The position numbers and the translations under genes are program-made. Below are positions 59,251 to 64,000 of a stretch of 64,000 nucleotides of DNA, in pieces. The stretch is taken from assembly GCF_010093815.1 (NCBI RefSeq), contig NW_022985572.1:229548-293547 (forward strand), read 5' to 3'. This DNA is from Pseudovirgaria hyperparasitica. Lineage: Eukaryota > Ascomycota > Dothideomycetes > Acrospermales > Acrospermaceae. Position 1 is the first letter of the stretch. Every line of letters begins with the position of its first letter. The notes under the pieces were generated by a model. It ran no database searches and was not told where the DNA came from. It was given only the letters and a program-made list of their open reading frames with translations.

Positions 59251-59658
59251 TGTTGTCCAAAGTATGTCTCTGGGGATATTCGAAGGGTTCTTAAGAGACA
59301 GACGTCGTGACAATATGCAGGGGAAGTGATTTCTGACTTGAGTATTAGAGCCCATAGCGCTGAGAATTTGTCCACAAAGCGTGAACACCTCCGTAGGAAG
59401 TAAACTGTGGTTCCGATTAGGGACGAACCGCCGGAAGTAGACCTGTTCGTCAGTACTACACGTGGGCACAGACCTTTCGTGACAGGTACTCCATTTCTGG
59501 ACATCCGAGAACTCCGTTGTTGTCTTCGGCTAGAGCTTCGGTTGATCAAGCAGGAGTTTATGGCCAATAGGGTCAATAGAAATCACACTGCCGGATGCAA
59601 AAAACGAGAAATCGTCCTAGTTTAGATGTATGTGAAGTTCGCGTAGATAGATCAATGA
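59251..59658. promoter_or_regulatory. Divergent promoter, terpene cyclase / P450-3
   Basis: 408 bp between divergent cluster genes. A minus-strand frame continues upstream of the chosen cyclase start, but its sequence is unlike the family, so it is taken as leader. Confidence 0.5.
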
Positions 59659-61560
59659 ATGATTGCAAATGCCTCTGTGCGAGTAGACATGGATACCATT
59701 ATGCCAAATTCCTCGAGCCCCAGGGAGGCACTTACATTTCATGATACCTGGTTCACATGGCTATTATTCACCATCGGGTTTATACCAATCAGTACATACT
59801 TTGTTACAAACGTGCTATCTTTGCTCGCTCTACAAACCCCAAAAAGTATCAAAGATCCTCCACTGCTGCCCTATTGGATTCCGTTCATAGGAAACGCGTT
59901 CACTTTGCTGTACGATGTTGGGGGACTCGCTAACATGATCAAGTGAGTGAACCATCATTGCAGAAATATGACACTTCGATTCCCTGCTGACCATCCCAAC
60001 TTGCAGAAAGAGATATGGCGAATCCACACCGGTTTTGGTAACTCTAGGACCGATCAAAGGATACGTGGTGTCTAAGCCTGAGCATTTTGCGACGTTACTC
60101 AAGTCATCTGCAAGAACCCTCACCCCAAAGCCTCTCATTGCTCTGGTAATGGAGAATGTGTTTGGTACCCCAAAAGACGCCATACATATCTATCGCAATG
60201 ACAACTCCGGTGTTGCACCAAATCCAATCCCTGGCACTAATGTCAAACATAGAGTCTTCTACCATCAGCACTTATCCGCTCATCGATTTCTAACGGGTCA
60301 TAATCTCAAGAGAATGACGGAACGATTCGTGGATTTCCTGAGTGAAGAATGCTACCAGGACCGAAGTATTGGTGAGGACTGGATAGATATGCCTGATCTC
60401 TTCGATTTTTGGAAGACTCGTGTCCTCTGTGCAGCTGTAAAAGCCTTGTTCGGAACCTGGATCCTTAAACTAAATCCTTCATTTCAAGAAGATTTTTGGA
60501 CCTATGTCAACGCTACGCCAACTCTTATGAAAGGCATTCCTCGATTTCTAGCACCAGGAGCTTATGCCGCACGCGATCGTGTTTTCGAAAGTATCAAAAT
60601 ATGGCACCGATATGCCAGTGAGCACTCTGATTACAAGGACAATGGACCAGAAAGTAAGGAATGGGACGAGTACTGGGGTTCGTCTTGGCTCAAGGTCCGC
60701 CAGCAATTTGCGCGAAACACAGGAGAGATGAGCGAAGATGCCATAGCCGCCGAAGACACGGCGCTTCTGATTGCGTAAGTATCTCATTCGGACAGCTCGG
60801 TCGGCACTGATAAGCTGACCTGTTCAGTGCAAACGCAAATGCTATTTTCAGTGCAATATGGTTCCTCTTGGCAATTTACACCGATCCTGCGCTCGAAAAG
60901 ATGGTCAATTACGAGGTCCAAAATAGCATAACTCAGGACACCGCCGGAGCTAACAAGCCTCTAGCATTGGATATTACTGGAATAATTGATTCTCCACTAT
61001 TGCAATCAATCTATGCAGAAGTTCTGCGCATGCGTGTTGCGCTGGTCTTGAACAGGACGCCCGACAAGGCGGATTACGAGCTGGGAGGGTGGAAGTTTCG
61101 GAAGGGCCGGTCCATCACTTTCAGTACCCAAGTAGCTGCGCATAACGAGAAGGCCTGGAGTGTGGATAAGCCGCAGAGAGTGCAGAGACCACTGAGTCAG
61201 TTTTGGGCAGAAAGGTTTCTCACATCCACGGGAAATGGCTCGGCAGAAAAACAGTTCTCCACGGATGGATTGGCCGGCGCTTGGATTCCCTATGGGGGCG
61301 GTGTTTTCATGTGCCCAGGAAGGCACTTTGCAAAACAGGAAATAATGGGCAGTGTGGCAGCTTTCTCTGCTTATTATGACTTACTTATCCCCAATAGAGA
61401 GGCTGGGTGGATGCCCAAGGAGGACAAGCGTTTCTATGGGCTGGGGGCTATGCCCCCTGGAGAGAAGATTCGCTTTCGTATCCGGAAGAAGTCTGGTGCG
61501 CCCATGGGACCCCCAAAACACAAGAATTCGAGGTTGAGAGGCAACTGGTTCTGTGATTAA
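59659..61560 (+). CDS. Cytochrome P450, CYP7/CYP8-like (cluster P450-3)
   Basis: Exons 59659-59942, 60007-60774 and 60828-61560 join in phase to 594 residues; a second in-frame ATG at 59689 is possible. A membrane anchor (WFTWLLFTIGFIPIS) precedes a proline-rich hinge (DPPLLPYWIPFIGNAF). ExxR is EVLR (EVLRMRVAL), and the heme loop is PYGGGVFMCPGRHFAK. The I-helix reads AANANAIFSAIWFLLA, with no acid-Thr pair; Asn occupies that area, as in CYP8-type proteins. Those include isomerases such as prostacyclin synthase as well as sterol hydroxylases. The role in this cluster is unknown but may be a rearrangement rather than a hydroxylation. It is divergent from the cyclase. Confidence 0.92.
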
Positions 61561-61970
61561 GTAACCTTTCGCCAGAGCAGAAGATGACGAGACATGTGTA
61601 TGGCGAGTGTTTACAATCAAGTAGTAGTAAGGATGACTAGAATATGATACCGATACATGTGGGAAGTTTCTGGGACAAGAACGTAATAAAGTTGATCGAC
61701 GGAAGGAATTATTTAATCTAGCTGAGGTCTATCCATGATATACTTACTTAGCTAAGCAGCTATATCAATGAATAAGCACTGAATAAGCCGATTAGCTTAG
61801 CCCGTCTGTGGACAGATCACGTGTATAGTATTTCTTTTTGGCATTTATCCTAGGTAACTCCTATGAAACTACAGACCACTGGTCCTCTTCAATATTTCAA
61901 GCTTCGAAGCGTCCATCTACTTCATTCACGCTGACACTTCTTAGCAAGCCCCTCTCGTCCCGTTCACCAA
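61561..61970. other. Intergenic (convergent 3' flanks)
   Basis: About 410 bp between the stop codons of P450-3 and SDR-2. No gene. Confidence 0.4.
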
Positions 61971-62994
61971 CTAGCGGAAGTCCGTAGCCGCCTGTTGCAG
62001 CCTCGTCAGCTCAAGGTTCGACCGACCAAACCAGAACGGACGCAGCTCAGCCAACGGCCCTTCCATCTCTGTGTACTGATCTCCGAGTGTGAGGATGACT
62101 CGCCCATTCCATCGTTCTTCCGCCAACGCATCTTTCTCGGTCTCCTTTCCGTAGGGTTCCACCCTCCTAGCCTGCTTTGCCGTCGCCGAAAAGACTAAAG
62201 CAAGACCAACAAAGTGAGCCGAGCTCACCGGCAAGCCCATCGCGATGATAGGGGCAGCAAGGTCCTGCGGAAGTAACTTTGTGATCGTCGCGGCGGGAGC
62301 AACACCATTGATGGTGATATTGTCTCCGGCGATGATAGATCTAAGAGCTCGAATCAATCCAATGAGCTTGCATGGGCGTCAGCAAATGCAAAATGGTACC
62401 GATCAATTTCAATCCTGCTCAATACATACTCCATGCTTGGCTCCTGCATAGACCGGTAATGACTGCTCCGGAGCGTACGCAGTCGCACTGGTAGTCAGGA
62501 CGATACTTCCAGCAACACCATGCGCCTTCATAGAGCTCCAAGCAAGCTTGATGAGGTTGATTGGTCCTTTGAAGTTAACATCGAGTATTCGATTGCTAGG
62601 CTCCAGGAGATTTCCCTTATCGTCGAATGTATCTGCGAAATAATTCGTCTCCTCGGTCACACCAGCATTGGCGAACGCGTAGTCAATCCGCCCAATTTCA
62701 GCAAACTTGTCCCGCAGCTGTGCCCAGTCTGAAATATCGACGACATGGAATATTATGTTCAGATGGCTCTTATGTTCCTCGCTATCTGGTAGTGAGAGGT
62801 CTAGGACATGGACTGTAGCGCCCTTGGCCGCCATGATGCACGCAGCTGCATACCCAATACCGGACGCACCACCTGCAAGATTATTTACTTTGCAAATAAC
62901 TCTCTCCAGTCTTTTACAGTAACTTACCTGTAATGAGGGCAACTCTATTACCTAATTCTGGTATCAAGGATTCCCTAATGTTGATCGAAGTCAT
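61971..62994 (-). CDS. Short-chain dehydrogenase/reductase (SDR-2)
   Basis: Exons 62994-62928, 62872-62430 and 62366-61971 join in phase to 301 residues. The cofactor loop [10 protein letters not shown] is formed across intron 1. Other motifs are [10 protein letters not shown] (Asp at the end of beta-2, favouring NAD(H)), FANAGVTEE (the NAG block), TTSATAY with the catalytic Ser region, and YAGAK (Y-x3-K). It is similar to 15-hydroxyprostaglandin-dehydrogenase-like SDRs. It probably oxidises a secondary alcohol in the terpenoid pathway. It is convergent with P450-3 and co-oriented with the partial P450-4. Confidence 0.92.
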
Positions 62995-63423
62995 GTTGAG
63001 TGGTTTGAAACGAAGACTTTATGAAGAAGTCTAACCTCACCCGTGGCAAGAGGTTACACACTCATCTGGGTTGCGCTACGCTAATTTATGATCCAATCGT
63101 GGATGGACCTAAACCGTTAAGTGACCTTCCGAGACCATTCCAAGGAGAGTGCCGCACATGTTTTCTCCGGAATGGCACAGATTTGGCCCGGGCACCATTT
63201 TGGGGTTCCCACCTCTGGGCCGGGAAGACGGTGTCTATTTTTGCACATACTGTAGTGATGGCTCTACAATACTAGCGGTATGGAAACAACGACATATGCC
63301 ACCACTGAAGCTCAACATAGTTCTACAGACGACTGTCTCCCAACATGACTGATTAGCCCATATGACCGTCTCTCATGTTTGTTATTGGCTCTTTCCGAGC
63401 AACTAATACTTGATACACCGACC
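62995..63423. other. Intergenic
   Basis: Promoter of SDR-2 and 3' flank of the partial P450. Frames here are short and featureless. Confidence 0.4.
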
Positions 63424-64000
63424 TCATGGCCTAGCTACAGCTCTCACTATCAACTTAGGCTTATTCCACAACGTTCTCATCCGCACATCCCTCTGCCAAT
63501 CAACCTCCTCGTTGAGAAGTTCAAAGTCGTATTTCCAATGTAATTTTACCAACGTCGTCCGCAGTTCGACCCAAGCAAGACTAAGTTGACATATTAGCGG
63601 AGAAAAGGCAATACTGGGACTTAACCAAGATTTGCCTTACTTTCGACCAATACATGCTCTTGCCCCAAGTGAGAATGGCTGGCTGGCTTCCACGACATCG
63701 ATCTCGTTCTTCCCTAGCCATCGTTCGGGTTTATACTCCAGTGGATCTGTGAAATTGCTTGGATCCAGGCTCGCGGCAAGTGGGTTGACTGACACAATTG
63801 TTCCCTCTGGCAGAAAGTGACCATCAACGGTGTCCCCACCACGAGGCACCACGCGCGGAAGGCCTAATGGCAGAGGGGGGAAGATTCGGAAAGACTCTCT
63901 GATCACCGCATCAAGATATCGCAACTTCGATGTTGACTGCGCAGTGATACTTTCGTATTTGTCGAAGGTCGACCGAATCTCTCGCTGAAGTGACTGTCGG
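63424..64000 (-). CDS. Cytochrome P450 (cluster P450-4), partial at window edge
   Basis: Only the C-terminal part is present; the gene runs off the right end. The visible exons carry the K-helix ExxR as ESFR (VIRESFRIFPPLPLG), PERW, and the heme loop FSLGARACIGRK. The final exon, after an intron ending CTTAG, encodes SLAWVELRTTLVKLHWKY and ends at a stop at 63424-63426. The C-terminal layout closely resembles P450-1 (same heme-loop intron position, same NEEVDW/NKELDW block), so the two are probably duplicates that diverged. Its presence shows the cluster extends beyond the window. Confidence 0.9.

Noticed and set aside
59250-59576. Longer N-terminus for the terpene cyclase from frames upstream of 59250
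   Set aside because: The extra residues do not resemble the family, and the shorter start gives the standard length.
1-64000. CRISPR arrays, bacterial operons, ribosome binding sites or insertion sequences
   Set aside because: The window is fungal nuclear DNA; no regularly spaced direct repeats or transposase genes were seen.

Overview
The window is nuclear DNA of a filamentous ascomycete, most likely a Dothideomycete (Pleosporales-like; inferred from gene content, not proven). Genes are split by 47-100 bp introns with GTRNGT donors and CTRAC-type branch points, housekeeping proteins are of fungal type, and one short AT-rich tract carries a clear RIP (repeat-induced point mutation) dinucleotide signature. 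All gene models below were spliced by eye and their reading phases checked by arithmetic; no transcript or database evidence was available.

Left part (0.5-8.5 kb): conserved single-copy genes: REX4-type 3'-5' exonuclease (-), ESA1/KAT5 MYST histone acetyltransferase (+), a PP4/PPG1-like protein phosphatase with two insertions (-), a small membrane protein, a mitochondrial-type thioredoxin-like protein and an F-box-like protein. Then comes a 10.3 kb stretch (8.46-18.81 kb) with no convincing gene that is not RIP-degraded, ending at a large Zn2Cys6 transcription factor gene (18.8-21.6 kb).

Middle part (23.4-43.0 kb): a divergent pair encoding an AtuA-like (DUF1446) protein and a CaiB/BaiF family III CoA-transferase; a Myb/SANT-like protein; a POA1-like macrodomain protein head to head with the Rieske subunit of complex III; a small secreted protein with an M15/hedgehog-like zinc-site signature; a RidA family protein; a secreted berberine-bridge-type flavoprotein; a GPI-anchored PEBP-like protein with a GC-AG intron; and a tandem ABC ATPase. 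From 43.7 to 44.7 kb lie a tRNA-like Pol III unit, nested inverted repeats and a RIP-mutated relic.

Right part (45.3 kb to the window end): a secondary-metabolism gene cluster. It has an aristolochene-synthase-like sesquiterpene cyclase, four cytochromes P450 (the last cut by the window end), two short-chain dehydrogenases, a secreted FAD oxidase, a BAHD/trichothecene-type acyltransferase and an AflR-type Zn2Cys6 regulator. The inferred logic is: farnesyl diphosphate is cyclised to an eremophilane-type hydrocarbon, which is oxidised by P450s, SDRs and the flavoprotein and then acylated, under control of the AflR-like regulator. The gene set parallels, but is not arranged like, the Penicillium PR-toxin type loci. 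The product cannot be named from sequence. The cluster continues past the right edge, and the RIP-mutated relic plausibly marks its left border.
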